42,376 bases of DNA from Pseudomonas sp. GM50 (lineage in GTDB: Bacteria; Pseudomonadota; Gammaproteobacteria; Pseudomonadales; Pseudomonadaceae): assembly GCF_000282375.1 (NCBI RefSeq), contig NZ_AKJK01000144.1, forward strand, positions 1 through 42,376, read 5' to 3'. This document shows positions 35,081 through 42,376 of this stretch, piece after piece; the stretch's first letter is position 1; every line of letters begins with the position of its first letter. Both the position numbers and the translations under genes were made by a program. Below the pieces are notes generated by a model, which was given only the letters and a program-made list of their open reading frames with translations, was not told the origin of the DNA and searched no databases.

Positions 35081-35185
35081 AATGGCCACGTCCTTGTGGC
35101 CTTCGCATGAACTCTCAAGTAGCGGCAGACGTATGACTCGGCCCGTCTACCGCACCTTCTCCCGGTCCAGGCGAGAAGCCTTGTC

Positions 35186-35542
35186 TTACTCGGATTTCAG
35201 GCCGTCAGCGGACACCGCTTTGACGCCTTTGATTTTCTTGGCGATAGCCACGGCGGTTGTTTTCTGAGCGTCTGTCAGAACGGTCATGGAAGACAGGGAA
35301 ACAACGCCTTTGTTGGTTTCGACTTTGATGTCGGTGCCTGGGATGCCTTTTTCGGTGACCAGGTCTGCTTTGACTTTGGTTGTGATCCAGGTATCGGAAA
35401 CATCCTCTTTCGCTTCAGTGACTTCACCGGCGGCCAGCATCATGGGTGCCTGAGTCGCTTGAGTGGTCTGTGCGAATGCAGCGTTGGCCATGGTCAGGGT
35501 CAACGCGGTAGCAGTAGCGGCAGCGATAGCGAACTTCTTCAT
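35186..35542 (-). CDS. Periplasmic BON-domain protein
   Basis: A 118-residue exported protein. The signal peptide runs to about residue 24 (ATALTLTMANAAFA). After an Ala/Thr/Gln-rich linker, one BON domain spans about 50-116: DTWITTKVKADLVTEKGIPG, TDIKVETNKGVVSLSSMTV, TAVAIAKKIKGVKAV. BON domains bind phospholipid or envelope surfaces; two-BON relatives (OsmY, Kbp) are stress proteins. Only one BON copy is present here. AGGAG precedes ATG 35542. It is a single gene with a predicted sigma-54 promoter and a large inverted repeat upstream, unusual for this family. Confidence 0.9.
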   Translation of the reverse strand: MKKFAIAAATATALTLTMANAAFAQTTQATQAPMMLAAGEVTEAKEDVSDTWITTKVKADLVTEKGIPGTDIKVETNKGVVSLSSMTVLTDAQKTTAVAIAKKIKGVKAVSADGLKSE

Positions 35543-35608
35543 ACGAGTAACTCCTGTATTTCTGGAAAGTCTGCTGCGTGTCTTGTCAGCAGGGTTACTA
35601 GAGAGAGT

Positions 35609-35623
35609 GCGAACGCTGTGCCA
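35609..35623 (-). promoter_or_regulatory. Predicted sigma-54 promoter of the BON gene
   Basis: The minus strand reads TGGCACAGCGTTCGC: TGGCAC at -24 and TTCGC at -12, with GG and GC in the correct spacing and two deviations from TGGCACG-N4-TTGC. Transcription would start near 35597, about 55 nt before the ATG. Confidence 0.6.
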
Positions 35624-35676
35624 ACTGTCAGATTAAAAATAAACAGATATAAATCAATATGTTAGACAAAACTGTA

Positions 35677-35713
35677 ATTTTCGAAATCATGCAAATTGCA
35701 TGACTTCGAAATT
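35677..35713. repeat. 37-bp inverted repeat upstream of the BON gene
   Basis: ATTTTCGAAATCATGCAA (35677-35694) and TTGCATGACTTCGAAATT (35696-35713) pair at 16 of 18 positions around a single central A. The core CATGCAAATTGCATG is perfect. Centred about 98 nt upstream of the predicted sigma-54 start, it is placed like an enhancer-binding protein site. The rest of the 320-nt gap to pilA is A+T-rich and contains only the pilA terminator. Confidence 0.8.
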
Positions 35714-35806
35714 ATCTACATGCAACTTGCGGGTTTTAGCGCAGGCCTAAGGCCATGAATTGTCGGGGGTTTTCGTGATCATCCAAATCGCCCCCAAATG
35801 ACCAAC

Positions 35807-35841
35807 AAAAAAATGCCCCGCGTCGTGAGAAGCGGGGCATT
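35807..35841 (-). terminator. Rho-independent terminator of pilA
   Basis: AATGCCCCGC (35812-35821) and GCGGGGCATT (35832-35841) form a perfect 10-bp stem. On the minus strand the stem is followed by seven T (complement of 35807-35813), so it ends the pilA mRNA. Confidence 0.93.
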
Positions 35842-35862
35842 GTTTATGCCGGGTGATATGGA

Positions 35863-36276
35863 TCAGGTACCGGTGCAGCCTTTAGGTGCGTACTCTTGTA
35901 GAGCCGTCGTAGCGCAAGTCCAGCCACCGGCGAGGGTACGCGAAAGCGTAACGGTTTTGCCGAGCACCGGCCCCGGTGCGTTGAGAATCGTGCAACCAAT
36001 ACTGCCCACACCGGTAGAGGCGGTACCTGTCGCTGTAATCGTGCAATTACCCGTGGGGGTCGTCGCGCCGATCCCGGCGGGGGCGGCAATATCGGTGCCT
36101 TGATTAATAACGTCTTCGAAAGGCACCTTCAGTGCCGAGATTTCTGCAACCGCAGCGGTGACCTTCGCCCGTGATTGGTATTTCGAATACTGCGGCAACG
36201 CAAACGTCGCCAGAATCCCGATGATCGCAACCACGATCAGCAGCTCGATCAGAGTAAAACCATTTTGATTTTTCAT
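35863..36276 (-). CDS. pilA: Type IV pilin PilA
   Basis: Major subunit of type IVa pili, 137 residues. The prepilin leader is MKNQNG, cut by PilD between Gly6 and Phe7 (GFTLIELLIVVAIIGILA), with the conserved Glu5 of the mature pilin at residue 11. The hydrophobic helix continues to about 30, then KYQSRAKVTAAVAEISALK. The globular head has four cysteines (78, 95, 121, 134); the last pair, CATTALQEYAPKGC, is the disulfide-closed D-loop. ATG 36276 follows GGAG; an open frame extends 20 codons further but lacks the leader. It is divergent from pilB. A sigma-54 promoter is visible upstream; pilS/pilR are not in the window. Confidence 0.96.
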   Translation of the reverse strand: MKNQNGFTLIELLIVVAIIGILATFALPQYSKYQSRAKVTAAVAEISALKVPFEDVINQGTDIAAPAGIGATTPTGNCTITATGTASTGVGSIGCTILNAPGPVLGKTVTLSRTLAGGWTCATTALQEYAPKGCTGT

Positions 36277-36325
36277 AGACAGGCTCCATGCATGAGTCGA
36301 AATCTCATGATCTGAACAAGGCACA

Positions 36326-36340
36326 GCACAGGTCATGCCA
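36326..36340 (-). promoter_or_regulatory. Sigma-54 promoter of pilA
   Basis: The minus strand reads TGGCATGACCTGTGC, with GG and GC in the -24/-12 spacing and two deviations from TGGCACG-N4-TTGC. pilA of P. aeruginosa is RpoN- and PilR-dependent, which supports it. The start would be near 36314, 38 nt before the ATG. Confidence 0.8.
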
Positions 36341-36347
36341 AGCCGCG

Positions 36348-36370
36348 CGCGCCCCTGCCTGCGGGGCGCG
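36348..36370. repeat. GC-rich hairpin just upstream of the pilA -24 box
   Basis: CGCGCCCC (36348-36355) and GGGGCGCG (36363-36370) pair across a 7-nt loop, 8 nt beyond the -24 element. It has no T-run. It may be a protein-binding palindrome or the remains of a repeat. Confidence 0.5.
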
Positions 36371-36502
36371 AGATCGCGCTAAAGACCTTTCCTGCTCCAA
36401 GGATCCGCACTATCTGACACTTTTTGTCACCTAACCCCGGCTGGTTTGGTTCCACTGCTTGACTAGGCTATAAGTCATTAACTGTCTGACGTCGGTATCC
36501 CA

Positions 36503-38203
36503 ATGAATGACATTGCCCTTAGCGGTCTGGCCAAGCAATTGGTGCTGGCCGAGCTGATCACTGACCAAAGTGCGCAAGAGGCGTATCAGCAAGCCCAGCG
36601 CAATCGAATCTCGCTGGTCAGCTATCTGGTGCAAAACAAACTACTGAAGAGCTGGCAAGTCGCCGAAGTGGCCTCGGAGCACTTCGGTATGGCCTTGCTG
36701 GACCTCAATTGCCTGGACAAGGACACCCAACCTCGAGGGCTGGTCAGCGAGAAGCTGATCCGTCAGCATCACGCCCTGCCCCTCTGGCGGCGTGGTAACA
36801 AGCTGTTCGTGGGGATTTGCGACCCGACCAATCATCAAGCCATCAACGACATCCAGTTCAGCACCGGGCTGAGCACCGAAGCCATTCTGGTGGAGGAAGA
36901 CAAGCTCAGCGACGCCATCGAAAAATTCTTCGACAACCACTCCACCGGCCTGGAAGACATGGCCGATGTCGACCTCGACGGGTTGGACATCGAGTCGGTC
37001 GATGAGCAGAAACAGGATGCCCTCGTGGGGCAAGATGCCGATGATGCCCCCGTCGTTCGCTTCGTCCACAAGATGCTGCTCGACGCGATCAAGAGCGGTT
37101 CTTCCGACTTGCATTTCGAGCCCTATGAAAAAATCTACCGCGTGCGGGTGCGCACCGATGGCATGCTGCGGGAGGTCGCCAGGCCGCCGACACAACTGGC
37201 CAACCGCATTGCTTCGCGGCTGAAGGTCATGGCCAGCCTCGACATCTCCGAACGGCGCAAACCCCAGGACGGGCGAATCAAGATGCGCCTGTCCAAAAGC
37301 AAGTCCATCGATTTCCGGGTCAACATCCTGCCAACCCTGTGGGGCGAGAAGGTGGTGATCCGGATCCTCGACCCGTCCAGTGCCCAAATGGGCATCGATG
37401 CCCTCGGCTACGAACCCGACCAGAAAGAGCTGTACATGGCCGCCCTCAAGCAGCCACAGGGAATGATCCTGGTAACGGGCCCCACCGGCTCGGGCAAGAC
37501 CGTATCGCTCTATACCGGGCTGAACATCCTCAACACCGTCGACATCAATATTTCCACTGCCGAAGACCCGGTAGAAATCAACATCGAAGGTATCAACCAG
37601 GTCAACGTCAATCCCAGGCAAGGACTGGATTTCGCCCAGGCGCTACGCTCGTTTCTGCGTCAGGACCCGGACGTGATCATGGTCGGTGAAATCCGCGATC
37701 TCGAAACCGCCGAAATCGCCATCAAGGCTGCCCAGACCGGGCACATGGTGCTTTCCACCCTGCACACCAACAGCGCCGCGCAAACCCTGACCCGCTTGCA
37801 CAACATGGGGATTCAGGGGTTCAACATCGCGACCTCGGTCAGCCTGATCATCGCCCAGCGCCTGGCGCGCAAACTGTGCAGTCATTGCAAAAAGCCCATC
37901 GAGATTCCCCGCGAGGCGCTGATCAAAGAAGGCTTTCCCGAGGAACGCATCGGCTCGTTCACGATCTATGAACCGGTCGGTTGCGATCAGTGCAACAACG
38001 GTTACAAAGGGCGAGTAGGGATTTATGAAGTGGTAAAGAACACCCCAGAACTGCAACGGCTGATCATGGCTGAAGGCAATTCACTGGAAATCGACATCCA
38101 GATGCGTAAGGACGGCTTCAACGACCTGCGTACTTCGGGCCTGCTCAAGGCCATGCAAGGCATCACCAGCCTTGAAGAAATCAACCGGGTCACGAAGGAC
38201 TGA
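36503..38203 (+). CDS. pilB: Type IV pilus extension ATPase PilB
   Basis: Hexameric ATPase that powers pilus assembly from the cytoplasmic side. 566 residues: N-terminal MshEN/T2SSE_N domains (about 1-170), then the ATPase with Walker A GPTGSGKT (326-333), the Asp box (STAEDPVEI), Walker B (DPDVIMVGEIRD) and the His box (STLHTNSAAQTL). The zinc-binding cysteines are complete: Cys459, Cys462 (CSHC) and Cys494, Cys497 (CDQC). ATG 36503. It heads the operon pilBCD-coaE-yacG and is divergent from pilA. Confidence 0.97.
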   Translation: MNDIALSGLAKQLVLAELITDQSAQEAYQQAQRNRISLVSYLVQNKLLKSWQVAEVASEHFGMALLDLNCLDKDTQPRGLVSEKLIRQHHALPLWRRGNKLFVGICDPTNHQAINDIQFSTGLSTEAILVEEDKLSDAIEKFFDNHSTGLEDMADVDLDGLDIESVDEQKQDALVGQDADDAPVVRFVHKMLLDAIKSGSSDLHFEPYEKIYRVRVRTDGMLREVARPPTQLANRIASRLKVMASLDISERRKPQDGRIKMRLSKSKSIDFRVNILPTLWGEKVVIRILDPSSAQMGIDALGYEPDQKELYMAALKQPQGMILVTGPTGSGKTVSLYTGLNILNTVDINISTAEDPVEINIEGINQVNVNPRQGLDFAQALRSFLRQDPDVIMVGEIRDLETAEIAIKAAQTGHMVLSTLHTNSAAQTLTRLHNMGIQGFNIATSVSLIIAQRLARKLCSHCKKPIEIPREALIKEGFPEERIGSFTIYEPVGCDQCNNGYKGRVGIYEVVKNTPELQRLIMAEGNSLEIDIQMRKDGFNDLRTSGLLKAMQGITSLEEINRVTKD

Positions 38204-38205
38204 AC

Positions 38206-39423
38206 ATGGCGGCCAAAGCAGCGAAAATCAGCGTATATGCCTGGGAAGGCACGGACAAGAAGGGCTCAAAAATGACCGGTGAATTGACCGGCCAGAATCC
38301 CGCGCTGATCAAGGCCCAGTTGCGCAAGCAAGGGATCAACCCGGGCAAGGTGCGGAAAAAAACCGCGTCCATTTTCAGTGCCGGCAAACGCATCAAGCCC
38401 CTGGACATTGCCCTGTTCACCCGGCAGATGGCGACCATGATGAAAGCCGGTGTACCACTGCTGCAATCGTTCGACATTATCGGTGAGGGCTTCGATAACC
38501 CGAACATGCGCAAGCTGGTGGACGAGGTGAAACAGGAAGTCGCGGCCGGCAACAGCTTCGCCGCAGCCCTGCGCAAAAAGCCCCAATATTTCGATGAGCT
38601 GTACTGCAACCTGGTGGATGCCGGCGAACAGGCCGGCGCCCTGGATACCCTGCTGGAACGGGTGGCGACCTACAAGGAAAAGAGCGAAAGCCTCAAGGCC
38701 AAGATCAAGAAAGCCATGACCTACCCGCTGGCGGTGGTGTTCGTCGCGATCATTGTGACCGGGATTCTGCTGGTCAAGGTTGTGCCGCAATTCGAGTCGG
38801 TGTTCTCGGGGTTTGGCGCCGAGCTGCCGGCCTTCACCGTGATGGTCATCGGCTTGTCGGAATTCATGCAGGCCTGGTGGTGGATGATGCTCGGCATGCT
38901 GGGTGGGGCGATCTTCGGCGTACGTCACGCCTTTAAAAAGTCCCCGGGTTTCCGGGACCGGATGGACACCTGGCTGCTGAAACTGCCGTTGGTTGGCGCG
39001 CTCATGTACAAGTCCGCCGTGGCCCGTTATGCCCGCACCTTGTCGACGACGTTTGCCGCCGGGGTGCCACTGGTCGAAGCCCTGGATTCAGTGGCGGGCG
39101 CGACCGGCAACATCGTGTTCAAGCGAGCGGTATTACGCATCAAGCAGGATGTTTCCACCGGCATGCAGCTGAATTTTGCCATGCGTACCTCCGGCATCTT
39201 TCCGAACATGGCGATCCAGATGACGGCCATCGGCGAAGAGTCTGGCGCTCTGGACGACATGCTCGACAAGGTCGCGAGCTTCTATGAGGACGAGGTCGAT
39301 AACATGGTCGATAACCTGACCAGTCTGATGGAGCCTTTCATCATGGTGGTGCTGGGGGTTATCGTCGGTGGCCTGGTGGTTGCGATGTACCTGCCCATCT
39401 TCCAACTCGGCTCAGCGATCTGA
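38206..39423 (+). CDS. pilC: Type IV pilus inner-membrane platform protein PilC
   Basis: Platform that couples PilB motion to pilin extraction from the membrane. 405 residues, with two GspF/T2SSF domains (about 70-195 and 275-395): LFTRQMATMMKAGVPLLQSF and, in the second, YARTLSTTFAAGVPLVEALD, each followed by membrane helices (LAVVFVAIIVTGILLVKVVP; WWWMMLGMLGGAIFGV; MVVLGVIVGGLVVAMYLPIF). It starts 2 nt after pilB. Length and motifs are normal. Confidence 0.97.
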   Translation: MAAKAAKISVYAWEGTDKKGSKMTGELTGQNPALIKAQLRKQGINPGKVRKKTASIFSAGKRIKPLDIALFTRQMATMMKAGVPLLQSFDIIGEGFDNPNMRKLVDEVKQEVAAGNSFAAALRKKPQYFDELYCNLVDAGEQAGALDTLLERVATYKEKSESLKAKIKKAMTYPLAVVFVAIIVTGILLVKVVPQFESVFSGFGAELPAFTVMVIGLSEFMQAWWWMMLGMLGGAIFGVRHAFKKSPGFRDRMDTWLLKLPLVGALMYKSAVARYARTLSTTFAAGVPLVEALDSVAGATGNIVFKRAVLRIKQDVSTGMQLNFAMRTSGIFPNMAIQMTAIGEESGALDDMLDKVASFYEDEVDNMVDNLTSLMEPFIMVVLGVIVGGLVVAMYLPIFQLGSAI

Positions 39424-39424
39424 T

Positions 39425-40297
39425 ATGTCCTTGAACGAATTTTTGAGTCTCAACCCGCTGGCCTTCACGATCACCGCATGGGTGATCGGCTTGGTTATCG
39501 GCAGTTTTCTCAACGTGGTGGTCTGGCGCCTGCCGAAAATGCTTGAGCGTGAATGGCGCCTGCAGGCCCATGACGTACTGGATTTGCCACCCGAAGCCCC
39601 TGGCCCGGCTTACAACCTGATACTGCCTCACTCCGAGTGCCCCGACTGTGGCCATCGGATTCGAGCGTGGGAAAACATTCCCGTGCTCAGTTATCTGTTT
39701 TTACGTGGGCGATGCTCGAACTGCGCGACGCCGATCAGCAAACGTTACCCGCTGACCGAACTGGCCTGCGGCGTGCTGTCGGCGTTCGTCGCCTGGCATT
39801 TCGGTTTCGGCTGGCAAGCCTGCATGGTGCTGGTCCTGAGCTGGGGCCTGTTGGCGATGAGCCTGATCGACGCCGAACACCAGCTGTTGCCGGACGTGCT
39901 GGTGCTGCCGTTGATATGGCTGGGATTGATCGTCAACAGTTTCGGGCTTTTCGTCTCATTGCATGACGCGCTTTGGGGCGCGGTGGCCGGCTATATGGCG
40001 CTGTGGACGGTGTTCTGGCTGTTCAAGCTGATCACCGGCAAGGACGGCATCGGCTACGGTGACTTCAAGCTCTTGGCGATGCTCGGCGCCTGGGGCGGCT
40101 GGCAGATCCTGCCGCTGACCATCCTGCTGTCATCGCTGCTGGGCGCCGTCATCGGGGTGATTTTGCTGCGCCTGCGGGATGCGCAAACCTCGACTCCGCT
40201 GCCCTTTGGCCCCTATCTGGCTATTGCCGGCTGGATTGCCTTGCTCTGGGGTGGTCAAATAACCGGCTTCTATTGGCTGTTTGTCGGTTTGAAATGA
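39425..40297 (+). CDS. pilD: Prepilin peptidase / N-methyltransferase PilD
   Basis: Inner-membrane aspartyl protease that cuts prepilin leaders and N-methylates the new terminus, for type IV pilins and type II secretion pseudopilins. 290 residues from ATG 39425, 1 nt after the pilC stop. The zinc-binding loop has Cys72, Cys75, Cys97 and Cys100 (CPDC...CSNC). The catalytic aspartates are Asp149 (SLIDAEHQ) and Asp213 (GYGDFK), the same numbers as I recall for P. aeruginosa PilD. About eight membrane helices. It overlaps coaE by 4 nt. Confidence 0.97.
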   Translation: MSLNEFLSLNPLAFTITAWVIGLVIGSFLNVVVWRLPKMLEREWRLQAHDVLDLPPEAPGPAYNLILPHSECPDCGHRIRAWENIPVLSYLFLRGRCSNCATPISKRYPLTELACGVLSAFVAWHFGFGWQACMVLVLSWGLLAMSLIDAEHQLLPDVLVLPLIWLGLIVNSFGLFVSLHDALWGAVAGYMALWTVFWLFKLITGKDGIGYGDFKLLAMLGAWGGWQILPLTILLSSLLGAVIGVILLRLRDAQTSTPLPFGPYLAIAGWIALLWGGQITGFYWLFVGLK

Positions 40298-40917
40298 ATA
40301 CCCCTGTGGAAAAACCCTGGATTCTCGGCCTGACTGGCGGCATCGGCAGCGGCAAAAGCGCGGCAGCCCAGCACTTCATCGATCTGGGCGTGCACGTGGT
40401 AGACGCCGATCATGCGGCGCGCTGGGTGGTCGAACCCGGTCGCCCGGCACTCGCGAAGATCGCCGAGCACTTTGGCCCCGGCGTGCTGCAAGCCGACGGC
40501 CAACTGGATCGTGCGGCGCTGCGCAAGCTGATCTTCGAAGTGCCGGATGAACGCCGCTGGCTCGAAGCACTGCTGCATCCGCTGATCGCCGAAGAAATCG
40601 TCCACCATCTGGCCAAGGCACAATCGTCTTACGCGATTCTGGTTTCGCCGCTGCTGATCGAGTCCGGGCAGTACGCCATGACCCAACGGGTCCTGGTGAT
40701 CGATGCCCCGGAACAGTTACAGATCGAACGCACCCTGCAGCGTGACCAGACCAGCGAACAGCAGGTCCAGGCGATCCTCAAGGCCCAGTCCAGCCGACAG
40801 GACCGCGTGAACCATGCCGACGATGTGGTGGTCAACGACCGCGACCTCGCCTGGCTGCACAGCGAGGTCGAACGCCTGCATCACTTTTACCTTACTTTGC
40901 GTGGAGGCCAGTCATGA
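40294..40917 (+). CDS. coaE: Dephospho-CoA kinase
   Basis: Last step of coenzyme A synthesis: phosphorylates the ribose 3'-OH of dephospho-CoA. 207 residues. The P-loop is LTGGIGSGKSA (about 13-23), followed by VVDADHAARWVVEPG and the lid region VSPLLIESG...RDQTSEQQV. ATG 40294 overlaps the pilD stop (ATGA); yacG overlaps its 3' end in the same way. The pilBCD-coaE-yacG order is standard in Pseudomonas and ties CoA synthesis to the pilus operon only by transcription. The pan genes for the same pathway are 15 kb away. Confidence 0.96.
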   Translation: MNTPVEKPWILGLTGGIGSGKSAAAQHFIDLGVHVVDADHAARWVVEPGRPALAKIAEHFGPGVLQADGQLDRAALRKLIFEVPDERRWLEALLHPLIAEEIVHHLAKAQSSYAILVSPLLIESGQYAMTQRVLVIDAPEQLQIERTLQRDQTSEQQVQAILKAQSSRQDRVNHADDVVVNDRDLAWLHSEVERLHHFYLTLRGGQS

Positions 40918-41114
40918 GCCAAACCCCAACCGTCGATTGCCCAACCTGCGGCGCCCCTGTCGAATGGAGCCCCGAAAGCAAGTTCCGGCCATTCTGTTCG
41001 GACCGTTGCAAATTGATCGACCTGGGCGCCTGGGCGTCGGAAGAACACAAGATCCCGGTGCCTCCCGATGCCGAGGACGAGATGTTCAGCGGCGACTTCG
41101 ACCCGCGCCACTGA
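40914..41114 (+). CDS. yacG: DNA gyrase inhibitor YacG
   Basis: A small zinc-finger protein of 66 residues that, in E. coli, binds GyrB and blocks DNA binding. The zinc ligands Cys9, Cys12, Cys28 and Cys32 (CPTC...CSDRC) and the following IDLGAWASEEHKIP are all present. The C-terminal tail is acidic. It overlaps coaE by 4 nt and ends the operon, converging with the next gene after 9 nt. Confidence 0.96.
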   Translation: MSQTPTVDCPTCGAPVEWSPESKFRPFCSDRCKLIDLGAWASEEHKIPVPPDAEDEMFSGDFDPRH

Positions 41115-41123
41115 TCCCGCCCC

Positions 41124-41339
41124 TCAGGGCCGCATAAAGCCATAGTCCTGGCCCTCGTCGAGGTTCTCGGCGAGAAACCGCAACTCATCGGCCAGGTCTT
41201 CGACATTGCGTACCGCCTTGCTCTGCTGCACCACCGCACTGAGCAAGGCGCGCAGGCTCAATCCCGGATCGAAGCCCACCTCTTGCGCCACATCCAGACT
41301 CTGACGCAGCTCCTGCCTGGCCCATTCGTAGACACTCAT
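41124..41339 (-). CDS. Conserved small hypothetical protein
   Basis: A 71-residue acidic soluble protein with no domain I can name. It is predicted mostly helical: SVYEWARQELRQSLDVAQEV, then LSLRALLSAVVQQSKAVRNV and LADELRFLAENLDEG. The start is ATG 41339, because AGGAG lies 7 nt upstream; ATG 41345 is only one base from that site. I recall small proteins like this beside yacG in other Pseudomonas. It starts 63 nt after the end of the upstream CbiM-like gene on the same strand and may share its mRNA. Confidence 0.7.
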   Translation of the reverse strand: MSVYEWARQELRQSLDVAQEVGFDPGLSLRALLSAVVQQSKAVRNVEDLADELRFLAENLDEGQDYGFMRP

Positions 41340-41402
41340 TTCCATACTCCTGAAGGTTTTCCAGAGCATGGATTCGGCAACGTTTTTTGGATTTGATGTG
41401 GA

Positions 41403-42092
41403 TCAAGATTTGGGATCGTCGTCCTTCCAGGGCGCTGAAAGGTAGCGGGTGCGATTGAACGTCTCCAGCCATTCGGGGCAGAACACCACCAATGCGCTGA
41501 CCACCATGCCGTTGATAAACGCTTCGGGGAAGATGAGCAACCACAGATAGCCGACAAAATCTTCCAGCCAATACGGCATGGCGAAACGTTCGTCGTACCA
41601 CAGCAGCGTGAGCGCCAGAATCAGGCACAACAGGGCCGACAACGCAGCGGCAAAAAAACCGGAACAGAAGATGTACACAAAGGGATTACGCGGCTGCGCG
41701 CGTTCGACCAGGATGGCGCAGCACTCGGTGACCAGCACCGGCAGCAGAATCAGCAACGCGCCGTTGACCCCCATGGCCGCCATGTCCTGCCGACCGAGCA
41801 GCACCAATCCCGCTTGCGCGACCAACCCGCCGACAATCGCCAACGGCCAATCCAGCAGTAACGTCACCGCGGTCATACCGATGAAGTGATAGGACACGCC
41901 GGTGTCGAAGTCCCGTCGTACCAGCCAGAGCATGAACAGCGCGAACACCGTGCCGAACAATAGATGCTGGCGGCGGCTATCGCTGAACAGTTCGACCCAG
42001 GGGGCTCGTGCAATGGCCCAGATCAGCACCGGTGCATAGATCAGCCACCCCACCGTCAGGGTTTCGGATGACAGTAACTCGGCACCGATCAT
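41403..42092 (-). CDS. CbiM-like ECF transporter permease-family membrane protein
   Basis: A 229-residue inner-membrane protein with about seven hydrophobic segments (e.g. VGWLIYAPVLIWAIARA, AVTLLLDWPLAIVGGLVAQ, LIFPEAFINGMVVSALVVF). The pattern GMTAVTLLLDWPLAIV...INGMVVSAL resembles the CbiM/NikM family of energy-coupling-factor metal transporters. The conserved N-terminal Met-His segment that binds Co or Ni in CbiM is absent here, and no ATPase (CbiO) or transmembrane coupling gene (CbiQ) is near. Substrate and even transport function are thus open. ATG 42092 is preferred, with GGGAG at a good distance; the GTG at 42104 is too close to that site. Confidence 0.75.
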   Translation of the reverse strand: MIGAELLSSETLTVGWLIYAPVLIWAIARAPWVELFSDSRRQHLLFGTVFALFMLWLVRRDFDTGVSYHFIGMTAVTLLLDWPLAIVGGLVAQAGLVLLGRQDMAAMGVNGALLILLPVLVTECCAILVERAQPRNPFVYIFCSGFFAAALSALLCLILALTLLWYDERFAMPYWLEDFVGYLWLLIFPEAFINGMVVSALVVFCPEWLETFNRTRYLSAPWKDDDPKS

Positions 42093-42234
42093 GGCTGGGC
42101 ACACTCCCTTGTCTTGCCGAAAGAGGACAGGGCCTCAGTCTACACCGCCCTTCGTATGCCCTTCGACTTCAGGTCGGCACACACGCGGCATTCTACGATT
42201 GGGGTACATATCCGTTTTTGCGGTAACGGCTGCT

Positions 42235-42376
42235 GGCGGTTTCGCTCTTACAGCGAGTCCCTTTTCCAAACGCCGAAAAGGAACCAAAAGGCTTTGCCCC
42301 TCCATTCGGTGCCTCGCTCAGGCTCGGCATGCCCTCACTCCGGCATTACTCCGGGGGCCCGCCGCCATCGGCCATC
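42235..42376. repeat. Start of a dispersed intergenic repeat (cut by the right edge)
   Basis: From about 42235 the sequence (CTCTTACAGCGAGTC..., ...CCTCGCTCAGGCTCGGCATG...) resembles a repeat that I recall in many copies between genes of P. fluorescens-group genomes. It includes a hairpin CCTTTTC/GAAAAGG (42260-42281). No gene is supported between 42093 and the edge. The copy number is from memory and cannot be tested here. Confidence 0.45.

Noticed and set aside
35051..35101. Hairpins near 35051-35101 considered as a small RNA gene
   Set aside because: No promoter is evident; the first stem fits as the 3' end of the BON gene mRNA.

Overview
The window is core chromosome of a Pseudomonas, most likely of the P. 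fluorescens group. This rests on recognisable proteins (CbrA/CbrB, PilD, PhuTUVW, DksA), on two Pseudomonas regulatory RNAs (PrrF and CrcZ), on six REP/REPIN palindromes of the kind common in that group, and on gene order. From memory, the order matches two separate P. aeruginosa PAO1 stretches: ilvI to acs, and pilA to yacG. I see no prophage, insertion sequence, CRISPR array, tRNA or rRNA.

Left part (1-8.6 kb): the 5' end of ilvI (branched-chain amino acid synthesis, minus strand, cut by the window edge) with a long leader; a DUF4124 protein; the minus-strand operon mrcB-lpoP-yqcC (cell-wall synthase PBP1b, its probable lipoprotein activator, and a small YqcC protein); then plus-strand genes for an APH-like/P-loop fusion protein, a pentapeptide-repeat protein and a TfoX C-terminal-domain protein. 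Iron/heme block (8.4-12.3 kb): one Fur-controlled PrrF small RNA converges on the phuTUVW heme uptake operon, which has its own Fur-box-like site; phuR and phuS are not beside it.

Middle (12.3-23.7 kb): a small Rieske protein, sfsA, an aminotransferase, dksA, gluQ, and then the carbon catabolite control locus cbrX-cbrA-cbrB-crcZ. The sequence shows a sigma-54 promoter for crcZ, a TGTTAC-N14-GTAACA site that fits CbrB, and six A-rich Hfq/Crc decoy motifs in CrcZ. pcnB and folK follow. Right of that (23.7-34.9 kb) lie panB-panC, panD, pgi, acs (with an Hfq/Crc-type motif touching its ribosome-binding site), an RlmI-like methyltransferase, a large DUF748/AsmA-like protein and a DUF2845 protein. 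REPINs occupy six of the gaps between genes.

Right end (35-42.4 kb): a periplasmic BON-domain protein with a predicted sigma-54 promoter and a 37-bp inverted repeat at an enhancer-like distance; the type IV pilus locus, pilA (minus, sigma-54 promoter) divergent from pilB-pilC-pilD-coaE-yacG; a small conserved protein; a CbiM-like membrane protein; and the start of a dispersed repeat at the edge.

The genes are ordinary housekeeping and regulatory genes. The least explained signals are regulatory: the BON-gene upstream region, the hairpin overlapping the pentapeptide-gene promoter, the ilvI leader, and GTAAC repeats before panB.
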